A stretch of 64,000 nucleotides of DNA from Methanocorpusculum sp. (GCA_017399555.1 JAFQBW010000017.1:53395-117394); one strand, 5' to 3'. Numbered from the stretch's first letter, positions 42,103 through 51,078 are shown. Notes: a model not told the origin generated them from the sequence alone. Numbers and translations: made by a program.

Positions 42103-44343
42103 ATGATGTTTGGCGATGATGCCTTGCCTGTGAGCAAAGCATTATCTGTACAGAACGCGTATTTGTATGAAATGGTTGAGATGACAGGCGATTTTTCAGA
42201 AATACTCACTCTTCTTCAGGACAACCCGCGGGGCATGTCTGTTACCGAGATTGCTGATGCAGCGCATATCAACCGGAATACCGTTGCCCGGTACATGGAT
42301 AATCTCCTTCTTGCAGGACGTGTGGAGATGCGGATGTTTGGAAAAGCCAAGGTCTTTTTCCTCTCCAAACGCATCCCGGTCTCTGCCATGCTGAACTTAT
42401 CCTCTGAGATGGTGCTCTTAACCGATGCGGACCTGACGGTAATTCAGGCAAACGAGGCAGTACTCGATTTCCTCTCCTGCACGGAAGAGGATTTGGTGGG
42501 GCATACCATCTACGAGGGTCATGCAAGCCCGCTCTGCAATGGCGTACTGACCGAGCAGATTAGAACAGCCCTTCGCGGAGACACCGTTCGCGGAGAACTG
42601 CGGCTCTTCAAAGACGGCGAGGAAAAAATCCTTGACCAGCGGCTCTATCCGCTGGTTCTCCCGGACGGAAAACCGGGCGTTACCATTATTTTAGATGATA
42701 TCACCGAGCATGTGCAGGCGGAAGCCGCTCTTGAACAGAGCGAAAATATGTTCCGCCGTCTGGTTGAGACCGTCTCGGATGTCATCTGGTCCGTTGACGA
42801 GAACTCGCTTATCCAGTACATCAGCCCGCAGATTTCATCCGTTACCGGCTATCAGCCGTCGGAGATGATTGGAAAGCGCTTCTCTGATTTCATGCCGAGC
42901 GGGGCTGGAAGCAGATTTGCCTGGGGGCTTTTGTCCGAGGTCTCTAAAGACAACGGATTTTCCTTAATCGAGTTCCCTCTTCTGACCAAAGACGGCAGAA
43001 AAATCTACTGTGACTTCACCGGAACGCCCGTTCTCTTAGAAGAAGACAAGTCCATCTTTCTTGGATACAACGGTGCTCTTCGTGATGTCTCAGAACAGCG
43101 GCAGGCACAGCAGGGAGCAAAGCGCTGGAAGTCCTTCCTTGACGCGGTAATCGACAACATCCCGGCGCTGATTACCGTAAGCGACTTGAACACACACCAG
43201 TTCTACTATGTAAACCATGCCGCAGAGACCTTCCTGCAGAAGGGAAAGCAGGAGTTCCGGCAGACGGCACTGCCGGATGTCCTGCGGGAGACCGGAGCGG
43301 ATGAACTGCTGGATACTGTTGAGACCGCAGTCTCCTTCCACCAGACCATGCGGGTAAAGGAAACAGTGCTGACCGTCGGCGGCGAGCAGAAGTATCTTTC
43401 CATGCAGATGATTCCCATGACACTCTCGGTTGACCGCGAGTATCTGATTCTGATTGCCGAGGACATTACCGAAGATGTCCGCGACCGCAAACGCCAGGAG
43501 TCCATCCGCGAGTTCTTAACCGCACTGGAAGGAGTCGTGGCAATCCAGGATATCTGGGATCCGGTTCTCTCCTATCTGCCGGAGATTTCTGGCTTTGAGG
43601 CGGCGGCGGTTTATCAGCGCAGTATCTTTGATGACTACATCCTCTTCCGGCAGGAAGGCGGGCGCTTTGTCCCGGCCGTTGATGCAGACTCAATCCCGGA
43701 CAGAATCATCCGGAAAGGAAACCCTGCAGTCTTTGACAAATACCGTATGGGGCTTTTCCCCGAAGGCGATATCCCGCTGATGATCGGCGCGAAGTCTCTT
43801 GTTCTCCTGCCGGTCGTCTTCCGCGGAAAGACCGTTGCCTGCGTGGTTCTCGGCTCGTCTTCCCCGCTCTGTCCGGACACAGCACTTCAGGGAATTCTGG
43901 AGTCTGCCGCATTCCAGATAAGCACTGCCGCATCCCGCTGTTTTGTGCAGGACGAACTGCTTCGTGAGCGTGACCGGACGCGGAAATATATTGATGTTGC
44001 CGGCGTTTTCCTTGCGGCAGTATCCCGCGACGGCACAATAGAGCTGATTAACCGGCACGGAGCAGACATGCTCGGCTACACGGAAGAGGAGTTAATCGGG
44101 AAAAACTGGTTCGAGACACTGGTGCCGGAGCGTGTCCGCGAGTCGCGCCTTGCGGCTTTTCAGCAGATGGTATCCTCTACCCGCGGAGATTCTGTATCCA
44201 CGCACAAGGGGGAGGTGCTCTGTGCGGACGGAACAGAGCTTGAAATCTGCTGGAGAAGTTCTCTTCTCCGCGAGGAGTGCGGTTCGATTTCGGGTATTGT
44301 TACATCCGGCGACCTTATCCAACAGAAACCCTCTATATCTTAG
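42103..44343 (+). CDS. PAS-domain sensor protein with N-terminal HTH
   Basis: About 746 residues. After a short lead comes a winged helix (MSVTEIADAAHINRNTVARY), then several PAS domains: near VLLTDADLTVIQANEAVLDF, near VSDVIWSVDENSLIQYISPQ, near ALITVSDLNTHQFYYVNHAA, a GAF-like segment, and a final PAS near LAAVSRDGTIELINRHGADM. There is no histidine-kinase or output enzyme domain, so this is probably a one-component regulator sensing a cytosolic cue. A start at 42103 is preferred to 42019, as TATA-like sequence (CTATATACA near 42050) lies between them. Confidence 0.75.
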   Translation: MMFGDDALPVSKALSVQNAYLYEMVEMTGDFSEILTLLQDNPRGMSVTEIADAAHINRNTVARYMDNLLLAGRVEMRMFGKAKVFFLSKRIPVSAMLNLSSEMVLLTDADLTVIQANEAVLDFLSCTEEDLVGHTIYEGHASPLCNGVLTEQIRTALRGDTVRGELRLFKDGEEKILDQRLYPLVLPDGKPGVTIILDDITEHVQAEAALEQSENMFRRLVETVSDVIWSVDENSLIQYISPQISSVTGYQPSEMIGKRFSDFMPSGAGSRFAWGLLSEVSKDNGFSLIEFPLLTKDGRKIYCDFTGTPVLLEEDKSIFLGYNGALRDVSEQRQAQQGAKRWKSFLDAVIDNIPALITVSDLNTHQFYYVNHAAETFLQKGKQEFRQTALPDVLRETGADELLDTVETAVSFHQTMRVKETVLTVGGEQKYLSMQMIPMTLSVDREYLILIAEDITEDVRDRKRQESIREFLTALEGVVAIQDIWDPVLSYLPEISGFEAAAVYQRSIFDDYILFRQEGGRFVPAVDADSIPDRIIRKGNPAVFDKYRMGLFPEGDIPLMIGAKSLVLLPVVFRGKTVACVVLGSSSPLCPDTALQGILESAAFQISTAASRCFVQDELLRERDRTRKYIDVAGVFLAAVSRDGTIELINRHGADMLGYTEEELIGKNWFETLVPERVRESRLAAFQQMVSSTRGDSVSTHKGEVLCADGTELEICWRSSLLREECGSISGIVTSGDLIQQKPSIS

Positions 44344-44361
44344 ACTGACAACATAAGATAC

Positions 44362-44670
44362 ATGAAATCATTACCCTTCGATAGAAAACCAAGCGGAAAG
44401 GTTACCGTCATGTGTCAGGGAAAAGAGGTCTCGGTTCACAGCACCTGTGTCTTCTGCACGCACTGTGCCGGAATCCGGGTAAACCGCAGAGTAACTCCGA
44501 ACCCGTACGCACAGGCGCTGAGAAACTCCAAAGGCGGATACTCGCTTGATCAGCAGTTAATGGAAGGGATGGTTATGTTCAACATCGCTGTTGAAGACCC
44601 GACATCTACTGACATCGAGTGCAGCGACGACAACAACCAGGGATATATTCCGCTCTCACGCAGACGCTAA
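44362..44670 (+). CDS. Small cysteine-motif protein of unknown function
   Basis: A 102-residue soluble protein I do not recognise. It has Cys18 (VTVMCQGKE) and a CVFCTHCAG motif (CxxCxxC) near residues 29-35, a plausible metal site. The rest is polar with an acidic part (EDPTSTDIECSDDN). It follows the PAS-sensor gene by 18 bases on the same strand and overlaps the end of cobS tail to tail by 15 bases. Confidence 0.6.
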   Translation: MKSLPFDRKPSGKVTVMCQGKEVSVHSTCVFCTHCAGIRVNRRVTPNPYAQALRNSKGGYSLDQQLMEGMVMFNIAVEDPTSTDIECSDDNNQGYIPLSRRR

Positions 44671-45393
44671 GACTGCGAAGACGAGACACACCATCATTTT
44701 TCCCAGTTCATTTCCGGCGCCGGTTACATCTCCGTTAACCCCGCCGAACAGCTTTTTTGCAACCAGACAGAGTCCGGCAAAGGTCAGGACTCCGGCAAGT
44801 ATTCCGATTCCGGCAGATTTTACCGGGATGAAGAGGAGAAGCGGGAGTGCAAGGAGTATAGTATAGACGGCAAATCTTCTCTTCGAAAGCCCGTAGATGT
44901 AGCTCTGGATTCCTTCGTGGAACGGTTTTCCAAGCGCTGAAAAGAGTCCCATAATCATTTTTCCGCAGACTTCAGCGGTAATTACTGCTGCAGCGATGAG
45001 TTCTACCGGAAGCGAGGCAAGGGCTGCGAAGGTGATGAGGAGGGTAATCATTCCCAGGGCAAGCGCGCCGGCGCCGGTTGTTCTGTCCGTCATTGCCCGG
45101 ATGCGTTTTTCGGTGCTTCCGTGCGCCATTAATCCGTCGCCGAAGTCCAGCAGTCCGTCGAAGTGGTTTCCTCCGCTGATGAAAAGGGAGACCGCAAGCG
45201 TGAGCGCCGCAACAACCAGGGAGTTGTCGAATCCGAGGACGGCGGCAAGGATTGCAGGGATTGCGGAGATAAATCCGGTTACATATCCTGCTATTGGGTA
45301 GAGCCAGCTGTTTTTCGCAAAGGCGTCAAAGTCTGCCGGTTTGCCTAAGGGGAGGATGGTTGTGAACTGCAGGAGGGCAAGGACGGGTTTCAT
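44656..45393 (-). CDS. cobS: Adenosylcobinamide-GDP ribazoletransferase
   Basis: A 245-residue membrane enzyme that joins adenosylcobinamide-GDP to alpha-ribazole in the last assembly step of cobamides. The motif GGNHFDGLLDFGDGLMAHGS with its Asp cluster and DRTTGAGALALGM are family marks, and about six hydrophobic helices follow. The start at 45393 (MKPVLALLQFTTILPLG) matches the family; an ATG at 45528 adds unrelated sequence. It lies head to head with cobT, its pathway partner. Confidence 0.92.
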   Translation of the reverse strand: MKPVLALLQFTTILPLGKPADFDAFAKNSWLYPIAGYVTGFISAIPAILAAVLGFDNSLVVAALTLAVSLFISGGNHFDGLLDFGDGLMAHGSTEKRIRAMTDRTTGAGALALGMITLLITFAALASLPVELIAAAVITAEVCGKMIMGLFSALGKPFHEGIQSYIYGLSKRRFAVYTILLALPLLLFIPVKSAGIGILAGVLTFAGLCLVAKKLFGGVNGDVTGAGNELGKMMVCLVFAVLASA

Positions 45394-45564
45394 GCGGATT
45401 AGTGTTGGTTTTTCTCTGTCATAAAAGGGAGGGCTTGGGTTTTCGCTATTGCCTTTTCCCCTCCTATTTCGGCAAATCTGCTTGCGGATTAGTCCACTCT
45501 GCTTGATTTTTGGAGATTCGTGACGCACAATTCATATTTCCTTATCGCAAATATACTACCAACA

Positions 45565-46572
45565 ATGTCCTTCTTATCCGAACGCGTCAACTTTGAAGCG
45601 GAGTCTCCGCTCTTTGCCGTCATTCTTGCAAACTCTGTGGTATCCACCATTCCCGGCGTTTCCGGTGCCGGGGAAAATCCGGAAAGCAGTCTGTTTGTCC
45701 CGCCTTTAGATGCGGAACTTATCATAAACGGTGAACTTTCCGGGGATATGACGCCGAACACGCCGACCGGATGCCCGACGCCGGCACTTCTGACGCTTTC
45801 GATGATGGACTTAATCGGGATGAAGCCGCTGTTAATTTCCGCAGGCCTCAAACATCAGCCGACAGTTCCGCACATCGCACTCGGCGGAGAGATGGGAGGA
45901 GATCCGCGGGATGGAAATGCGGTGCCGCATGCGCGTGCCCTCTTTGAGAAGGGCAGATGGATCGGCGAGTTTCTTTCGCAGAGTCATGACATGCTGGTCT
46001 TAGGTGAGTGTCTGCCGGGCGGAACAACCACTGCGCTCTGTGTTCTGCGGGCTCTTGGATACCGGGCAAAGGTCAGCAGTTGTCTGAAGGAAAATCCGGT
46101 CGCCTTAAAGGAGACCTTTGCAGAAGCGGCTGTTGCCAAAGTGCGGGAGGCAGGTGTTACCGACCCGCTGGATATTGTCTCTCTGGTAGGAGACCCGATG
46201 ATTCCGGTCGCGGCAGGAATTGCCGAGGGCTTCCGCGGCAAGCTCTTCCTTGCCGGCGGCACGCAGATGCTTGCGGCCGCAGCGCTTATCCAGGCATTGG
46301 GAAACATTGTCCCGGATGTTGTCACAACCGCCTATGTCTATAATGATGAGACGGCAACCTTCCGCGAAACGGCCGCCGCGGTTGGAGCGGATGTCTATTA
46401 TGTTGACCCCGGCTTTGAGTCATTAGGCCATGCCGGATTTGCCCGCTATGCGGAAGGAGAACTCAAGGAAGGAACTGGTGCAGGCGGCGCCATGTTTCTT
46501 GCCGGCGTCTTAGGATTCACGCCGGGGGAGATTCGCTCCGCCATACGCGAACACGCAGACCGCTATCAATGA
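45565..46572 (+). CDS. cobT: CobT-type phosphoribosyltransferase
   Basis: A 335-residue archaeal form of nicotinate mononucleotide:base phosphoribosyltransferase, which makes the lower-ligand alpha-ribotide of cobamides. Features are IPGVSGAGENPESSLFVPP, the GGEMGGDPRDGNAV loop, GECLPGGTTTALCVL and FAGGTQM-type sequence (FLAGGTQMLAAAAL). The preferred start is MSFLSERVNF at 45565; an upstream ATG at 45520 falls in the promoter region. MtrA depends on the cobamide made by this pathway. Confidence 0.88.
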   Translation: MSFLSERVNFEAESPLFAVILANSVVSTIPGVSGAGENPESSLFVPPLDAELIINGELSGDMTPNTPTGCPTPALLTLSMMDLIGMKPLLISAGLKHQPTVPHIALGGEMGGDPRDGNAVPHARALFEKGRWIGEFLSQSHDMLVLGECLPGGTTTALCVLRALGYRAKVSSCLKENPVALKETFAEAAVAKVREAGVTDPLDIVSLVGDPMIPVAAGIAEGFRGKLFLAGGTQMLAAAALIQALGNIVPDVVTTAYVYNDETATFRETAAAVGADVYYVDPGFESLGHAGFARYAEGELKEGTGAGGAMFLAGVLGFTPGEIRSAIREHADRYQ

Positions 46573-47099
46573 AGGACGAACTGACCAAAAAAATCCGGGA
46601 AGCATGCTTCACCTGCACACTCTGTGGGGCATGCTGTTCGGGTGCGGATAATGAGGTGATGGTATCTCCGGATGAGGTTGAGGCACTTATGCAGGAAACC
46701 TCGCTTTCCTTTTCGGAAATCGCCGAACCCTATCCGGACTGGATGGAGTCTCCGGATGGAACAAAGATTACCTTTGGCTGGGTTCTCAAGCGCGGGGCTG
46801 ACGGAAACTGTCTCTTCCTCAGGGACAACCGCTGCACGGTCTATGCTTCCCGCCCGCACATCTGCCGGACGTATCCGTTTATGCTGGACGGGGATGAACT
46901 CATCATCTCGGAGTGTCCGGCTGTCGGGTGCGGAGACTCCGCTGATGCGGAAGAGACGGCTGACGCTCTGTTCTTCCGGCGTGATGCCGAGGACAAAGAG
47001 TTCTTTGCAACGGAAAAGCAATATCAAAAGCATAGTATTGTCTCAGGTTCAACGGTAGTTATCGACAGCAGAGGCATACATCGCCAGAATACGATATGA
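46569..47099 (+). CDS. YkgJ-like cysteine-cluster protein
   Basis: A 176-residue protein with the CxxC-x2-CC layout CTLCGACCSG near residue 18, then CTVYASRPHICRTYPF and later CPAVGCG. This set of cysteines is the zinc- or iron-chelating signature of the YkgJ/UPF0153 family, of unknown role. It overlaps the cobT stop by ATGA and the traB-like gene by ATGA, so all three are one operon. Confidence 0.8.
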   Translation: MKDELTKKIREACFTCTLCGACCSGADNEVMVSPDEVEALMQETSLSFSEIAEPYPDWMESPDGTKITFGWVLKRGADGNCLFLRDNRCTVYASRPHICRTYPFMLDGDELIISECPAVGCGDSADAEETADALFFRRDAEDKEFFATEKQYQKHSIVSGSTVVIDSRGIHRQNTI

Positions 47100-48373
47100 C
47101 AGAAATACACATTGTGGGCACAGCCCATGTTTCCCAGAAAAGCGTTGCCGAAGTCCGTGATACGGTGGATGCGGTAAACCCGGATGTTATCGCGATAGAG
47201 CTCGATAAGGGACGGTTTGCGACGCTCAAAAAGCAGATGCAGGAGGAGGCAGACGCCGCATCCGGCATTGTCCGCGAGGAGGATTCCAAAGCGCCGGAGG
47301 TAAAGAGTATCTTATCCGGCAACTTCATGGTCATGATTGTCCAGTGGCTTCTTGCCTATGTTCAGCGTAAAATCGGCTTAAATGTCGGTGTTGAACCGGG
47401 CGCGGATATGAAGGAGGCAATCCGCCTTGCCGAAGAGCGCGGAATCCGTCTCATGCTCATTGACCGCGATATTAATATCACGCTTGCCCGCTTCTGGGGA
47501 AATATGCGGTTTGTCGAGAAGATTAAGCTCGTCTGGGTTCTGCTCCGTTCGGTATCCGGCAAGGATGAGGAAACGGATGAGATTGATACAGTAACTGTGG
47601 ATTCGCTGACCAATCGGGACATGATTGATGCGGCACTTGAGGAGTTTCATGAGTTCTCGCCTGCCGGAGCACATGCGTTAATTGATGAACGCGATGCATA
47701 CCTCGCCCATGGTGTTGTGTCTCTGGAGCACAGTCCTTTTGAGCGGGCGGTTATTGTCTGCGGAGCAGGACATGTGCCGGGAATTACGCGCTACCGTGAG
47801 CATCCGGAAACGCTTCCTTCCATGAAGGAGCTGACGACGCTTCCGAAGAAGTATCCGTGGGGAAAGATTATCGGCGGCGTATTCCTCGTGATGTTTGCGG
47901 TGATTATTCTCGCAATCGCCTTCTCGGGCGCTACGGACCTTCTGGTCTGGGCAATTATCTTCTGGGTTGTTCTGCACGGAATTCTTGCCGGAGCAGCAAC
48001 GCTTCTTGCCCGCGGTCATCCGCTGTCTGCTGCGGTGTCTGCGGCTCTTGCGTGGATGACTTCGTTAAATCCGTTCCTTGCCTGCGGCTGGTTTGCGGCA
48101 CTCGTGGAAGCAAAGATGCGGCCGCCGACTGCAAAGGATTTCAAGAAAATCGGCAGTGCGGAAAGTATCTCAGAGATGCTTTCAGTACCGCTTTTCCGGA
48201 TTCTTCTGGTTGCGGCGGCATCAAACATCGGAGCATCCGTCGCTACCGTCGGGTTCTTCCTCTTCCTCGGCCCGGTTCTGGGAGTTGATCTTGAGATGAT
48301 GACAAATATTCTGGTCACCGGATTTACGAATCTCTGGCACTTTATTATCAGTCCGTTTGTTGGGCTGTTCTAA
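47096..48373 (+). CDS. TraB/PrgY family membrane protein
   Basis: A 425-residue protein. Residues ~1-230 form the TraB domain (IHIVGTAHVSQKSVAEV at the start, PDVIAIELDKGRF, IRLMLIDRDINITLARF, VVCGAGHVPGI). The GxxH and ExD/E residues resemble metal sites of the Tiki/EreA/TraB superfamily. The C-terminal half has about five membrane helices. Bacterial PrgY binds peptide pheromones, but the archaeal role is unknown. Last gene of the cobT operon. Confidence 0.85.
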   Translation: MTEIHIVGTAHVSQKSVAEVRDTVDAVNPDVIAIELDKGRFATLKKQMQEEADAASGIVREEDSKAPEVKSILSGNFMVMIVQWLLAYVQRKIGLNVGVEPGADMKEAIRLAEERGIRLMLIDRDINITLARFWGNMRFVEKIKLVWVLLRSVSGKDEETDEIDTVTVDSLTNRDMIDAALEEFHEFSPAGAHALIDERDAYLAHGVVSLEHSPFERAVIVCGAGHVPGITRYREHPETLPSMKELTTLPKKYPWGKIIGGVFLVMFAVIILAIAFSGATDLLVWAIIFWVVLHGILAGAATLLARGHPLSAAVSAALAWMTSLNPFLACGWFAALVEAKMRPPTAKDFKKIGSAESISEMLSVPLFRILLVAAASNIGASVATVGFFLFLGPVLGVDLEMMTNILVTGFTNLWHFIISPFVGLF

Positions 48374-48384
48374 GTGCCTGTGTT

Positions 48385-48492
48385 AACCCTGGAATCTGCG
48401 TAGCATACGGTTGGAGGCATCACCCTCAAGTCAGAAGCACAACTGAAAGGTGTGAGAAGGCTTCTGCCGCCTTTGCCTCCTGGCTCTTTTTA
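48385..48492 (+). other. Structured stretch resembling an IS200/IS605 right end
   Basis: After the TraB stop is a stretch with nested complementary arms: GGAGGCA (48413-48419) with TGCCTCC (48474-48480), and inside it CAGAAGC (48432-48438) with GCTTCTG (48460-48466). A T-rich CTCTTTTTATTCTT follows. The arrangement and text (CTCAAGTCAGAAGCACAACTG) recall the 3' end of tnpB genes of IS200/IS605 elements, where the guide RNA lies. No TnpB reading frame precedes it. Could equally be the terminator of the traB operon or a small RNA. Confidence 0.35.
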
Positions 48493-48515
48493 TTCTTCAA
48501 CACGTATTCTGATGA

Positions 48516-48722
48516 GGCCTCCTCAATTACGAGGCATACTCTGAGAGGCAAGCAAAGGAAGTCACTCACGAGCGGTTCACAGCGGAGCGCAAGTACTCTG
48601 TCTGTGAAAAAATCCGTGAATTTCTTTGCGCGAACCAGTTGTATGAAAAACCCGGTATTGGATATTATGCATCTGTCTTACGAGTAGAAAAATATCTGAT
48701 AACAGTACTTCTTGCAGAGTGA
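48516..48722 (+). pseudogene. Possible gene remnant without start codon
   Basis: A frame of 68 codons open from 48516 to the TGA at 48720-48722 has no ATG or GTG at its beginning. The translation (including SERQAKEVTHERFTAERKYS and YEKPGIGYYASVLRVEKYL) has the charge pattern of a real protein C-terminus. I do not recognise it. It may be the tail of a decayed gene linked to the neighbouring structured stretch. The rest of the 48374-48814 gap shows nothing else. Confidence 0.25.
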
Positions 48723-48814
48723 CAGGAAAACTCCTGCATTCTTTCTTCAACAAACAAAAAAAGATTGGGTGTTATTCCTGCAGGAATCCTGCAGAGTATG
48801 GTATTTCTGTGTGC

Positions 48815-49720
48815 TTATGCGTGGACGAAGGTGATTCCGTCTGCAGTGAGGAACTGACCTGCTGCAAAGGTGTTCTCTGCAAGTGCCTTGAAGAATGCAT
48901 CCTCTGCTGCCATGTCTTCCTCTGCGCCCATCATCTTAGTGGATGCAACGTTCTTGAAGGTAACCTTACCGTCTTTAACTTCGTACTCGCCGAAGTAGTT
49001 GTTAACCGGTGCCTGACCTGCGAAGGTTCCATCCTCTGCGAGGGTGAGGGTGATGCCGTCAACAGTCATCCAGTTGCCGACAACGGATGCGGTTAAGGTG
49101 AGCTTGCCAAGGGTGATCTTTCCGTTCTCAACAGAGAAGGTCTTTGCTTCTGCAAGTGCTGCAAGGAATGCTGCTTCTGCTGCCATGTCTTCCTCAGAGC
49201 CGAATGCCATGGTGGAGAGAGCATCGGAGAACTCGATACCGTTCTCAGTGTATGCGTAGGAACCGGAGAAGAGGTTTACCGGACCGTTTGCGGAGAAGGT
49301 CATGTCCTTGTTGAAGGTGATAGTGATGCCGTCTTCAGTGACGAAGGTTCCAACGAGTGCCTGTGCAAAGGTTAAGACTTCCTTACCCTCGGACATGAGG
49401 ACAAGCTTTCCGTTCTCGACCTTGAAGGAGTCAACGGAGTTCAGTGCTGCAAAGAATGCTCTCTCTTCTTCAGAGTCGGTCATAAGGGTTGCAGCGATGT
49501 TGAATACAATCTTGTCACCGTCAATGGTGCAGGAGCCGAAGAAGCTGTTCTGCGGTGCCTGTCCAAGGACAGATCCGTCCGGAGTGATGGTCATAGTAAT
49601 GTCGGTACCTGGCACATACCAGTCGCCTGCCGGAGACTGAGTCTCAGTGCTGATGCAGCCTGCAGCTGCAACAATGCCCACAAGGGCAAGTGCTAAAACA
49701 ACGAATGCTGTCTTTCTCAT
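48815..49720 (-). CDS. Lipoprotein with three META-like domains
   Basis: A 301-residue exported protein. The signal is MRKTAFVVLALALVGIVAAAGC with lipid-anchored Cys22. Three tandem domains of ~85 residues follow, each with G-x-W/F, a PxN-x2-F/Y-x-G step (GQAPQNSFFGS, ANGPVNLFSGS, GQAPVNNYFGE), a T-x-M element and an E-x-x-F-x-x-A-L helix (ERAFFAAL, EAAFLAAL, EDAFFKAL). This is the META/HslJ fold pattern. The end FLTADGITFVHA looks like the first strand of a fourth, lost domain. Promoter TATA at 49739-49750 would make a leaderless mRNA. Confidence 0.8.
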   Translation of the reverse strand: MRKTAFVVLALALVGIVAAAGCISTETQSPAGDWYVPGTDITMTITPDGSVLGQAPQNSFFGSCTIDGDKIVFNIAATLMTDSEEERAFFAALNSVDSFKVENGKLVLMSEGKEVLTFAQALVGTFVTEDGITITFNKDMTFSANGPVNLFSGSYAYTENGIEFSDALSTMAFGSEEDMAAEAAFLAALAEAKTFSVENGKITLGKLTLTASVVGNWMTVDGITLTLAEDGTFAGQAPVNNYFGEYEVKDGKVTFKNVASTKMMGAEEDMAAEDAFFKALAENTFAAGQFLTADGITFVHA

Positions 49721-49738
49721 ACTACATCATTGGACGCC

Positions 49739-49750
49739 TGAGTATATATA
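49739..49750 (-). promoter_or_regulatory. TATA element of the META lipoprotein gene
   Basis: The minus strand reads TATATATACTCA about 25 bases before the ATG at 49720. The spacing predicts transcription starting at or next to the start codon. Same TATATACTCA form as before mtrE and the p27-like gene. Confidence 0.6.
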
Positions 49751-49926
49751 CGTGGCTTAAGTTACGAAAATTTTTGCACTTATAAATCGTGTAAAATCGA
49801 AAAATAAGCCCAAATTACAGTTTTTGATTTTTCTAGATTTAGAGCACACAGCACTCGCGCGGGAAAATTACCGCGCAACATATGCACGTATAGGAATTAT
49901 AATAGAACTGATATGAAAAAAAAGAA

Positions 49927-50301
49927 TTACTGGGCGGTTGGTGCTCCGCCGGAAATTGCATCCTGAATCTGCTTCTGAAGCTGGGAGGCCTTCTGTGCCA
50001 TAGCCTTCTCCTGCTTGTCAAGAGAGCTGATACGGAGTTCAAGAGAGTCTGCCTTATCGGTTAACTCCTTCTTGACAGTCTCCTTGTCCTTCTGAATCAT
50101 AATAGATCCGATAGAAGAGAAAACTGCTGCATCATCCTTTACAGCCTCAAGCTCTTCAACTGCGCGCTTGGTCTCGCGAAGAGTCATTTCATACTGCATT
50201 TTCTGAGACGATACCTGCTGAAGCTGCTGCTGAATCTGCTGAAACATAGCAAGCTGCTGCTGAATCTGCGGCGGAATTGCCGCCTGTGGGTTCATTGCCA
50301 T
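49927..50301 (-). CDS. pfdB: Prefoldin subunit beta
   Basis: A 124-residue chaperone subunit. Two long coiled-coil helices (QQQLAMFQQIQQQLQQVSSQ and KELTDKADSLELRISSLDKQ) flank a beta hairpin (AVFSSIGSIMIQKDKETV). The family hexamer carries unfolded proteins to the thermosome. It is the final gene of the RNA-processing superoperon, three bases after pcc1. Confidence 0.93.
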   Translation of the reverse strand: MAMNPQAAIPPQIQQQLAMFQQIQQQLQQVSSQKMQYEMTLRETKRAVEELEAVKDDAAVFSSIGSIMIQKDKETVKKELTDKADSLELRISSLDKQEKAMAQKASQLQKQIQDAISGGAPTAQ

Positions 50302-50304
50302 TTT

Positions 50305-50547
50305 TTACAACTCCAATACTTCGAGTGATACATTAATCAGGCGCAGCCACATATTCAGCGATGCCCGCATCGCAGACACATCCTCTGCTAACACGCAAAG
50401 CGTCAGTGATGCGTCATCATATTCTAACTGCACCTGTGATTTCTCCCCGGGATCACTTCCCGCTTCCGGGGAAAGGGCTGCATACAGCTTCTCTGCATGC
50501 GGCGTTTCAAAGACAAACCGTGCCGAATGATTCATCAAAGGCTTCAT
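50305..50547 (-). CDS. pcc1: KEOPS complex subunit Pcc1
   Basis: An 80-residue subunit of the KEOPS complex that makes t6A in tRNA. It has the two-strand/helix Pcc1 pattern with HSARFVFETPHAEKLYAAL and CVLAEDVSAMRASLNMWLRL. Start 50547 ([11 protein letters not shown]) is chosen since it overlaps the upstream Brix stop by ATGA; a longer frame from 50595 would overlap the Brix gene by 50 bases. Confidence 0.85.
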   Translation of the reverse strand: MKPLMNHSARFVFETPHAEKLYAALSPEAGSDPGEKSQVQLEYDDASLTLCVLAEDVSAMRASLNMWLRLINVSLEVLEL

Positions 50548-50945
50548 ACCATAACCTGGAATACATACCGCATCTTCTGCGTTCCGCAGAAACAAATCGG
50601 ACCTTCCACGGACGCATCAAACGTAATCGGCAGATACGGCTTTAACCGCTCGTAAAGCTCCTCTTCACGAGTCACAAAACCCTTGTGGAACTCTGCAGTA
50701 CGCTCAGACACAGTAATATTGGTAATCAGCATGGAAAAGACGATTTCTCCATTAACCGTCAGATCAAAAATCGGACCTTTCCGCTTTGAACCTGAGATAA
50801 AAATGATATTGGGGTCGTCTTCCCCAAAGTCGCGGAGACCGGATTTCCCCCGCTGTACGTATGGGAAGTCCAAGGCAAAAGCTATCTCTTTTGCCAGCTT
50901 CCGAACCTCCGGCTGTGGTTTGCGCGATGAAGTAACTATTGTCAT
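50544..50945 (-). CDS. Archaeal Brix/Imp4-like ribosome biogenesis protein
   Basis: A 133-residue Brix-domain protein, shorter than eukaryotic Imp4. It begins [20 protein letters not shown], where basic residues contact RNA, and contains [20 protein letters not shown]. Eukaryotic relatives bind rRNA in ribosome assembly. It sits between rpoP and pcc1 with ATGA overlaps on both sides, the order usual for archaea. Confidence 0.88.
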   Translation of the reverse strand: MTIVTSSRKPQPEVRKLAKEIAFALDFPYVQRGKSGLRDFGEDDPNIIFISGSKRKGPIFDLTVNGEIVFSMLITNITVSERTAEFHKGFVTREEELYERLKPYLPITFDASVEGPICFCGTQKMRYVFQVMV

Positions 50946-51073
50946 CGAGCTTTCAGTACTTTAGTGCCGGCCCCGCGGGTCTTGAAGAGAATGCGGTGAC
51001 CACAGTAGGGGCATCTGACATTGTTGTCAATCTCCACCATCTGTTTACAGCGGGCACACTTGTAACTGACCAT
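50942..51073 (-). CDS. rpoP: DNA-directed RNA polymerase subunit P
   Basis: A 43-residue zinc-ribbon subunit (Rpb12/RPC10-like). Translation begins [20 protein letters not shown] and continues [20 protein letters not shown]. Two Cys pairs (CARC, CPYC) bind one zinc. It lies five bases after rpl37ae and overlaps the Brix gene by ATGA, as usual for this operon. Confidence 0.95.
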   Translation of the reverse strand: MVSYKCARCKQMVEIDNNVRCPYCGHRILFKTRGAGTKVLKAR

Positions 51074-51078
51074 TAAAA

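Noticed and set aside
49903..49960. A tiny plus-strand frame (ATGAAAAAAAAG...) near the pfdB end
   Set aside because: Only about 17 codons, antisense to pfdB, with no ribosome-binding site.
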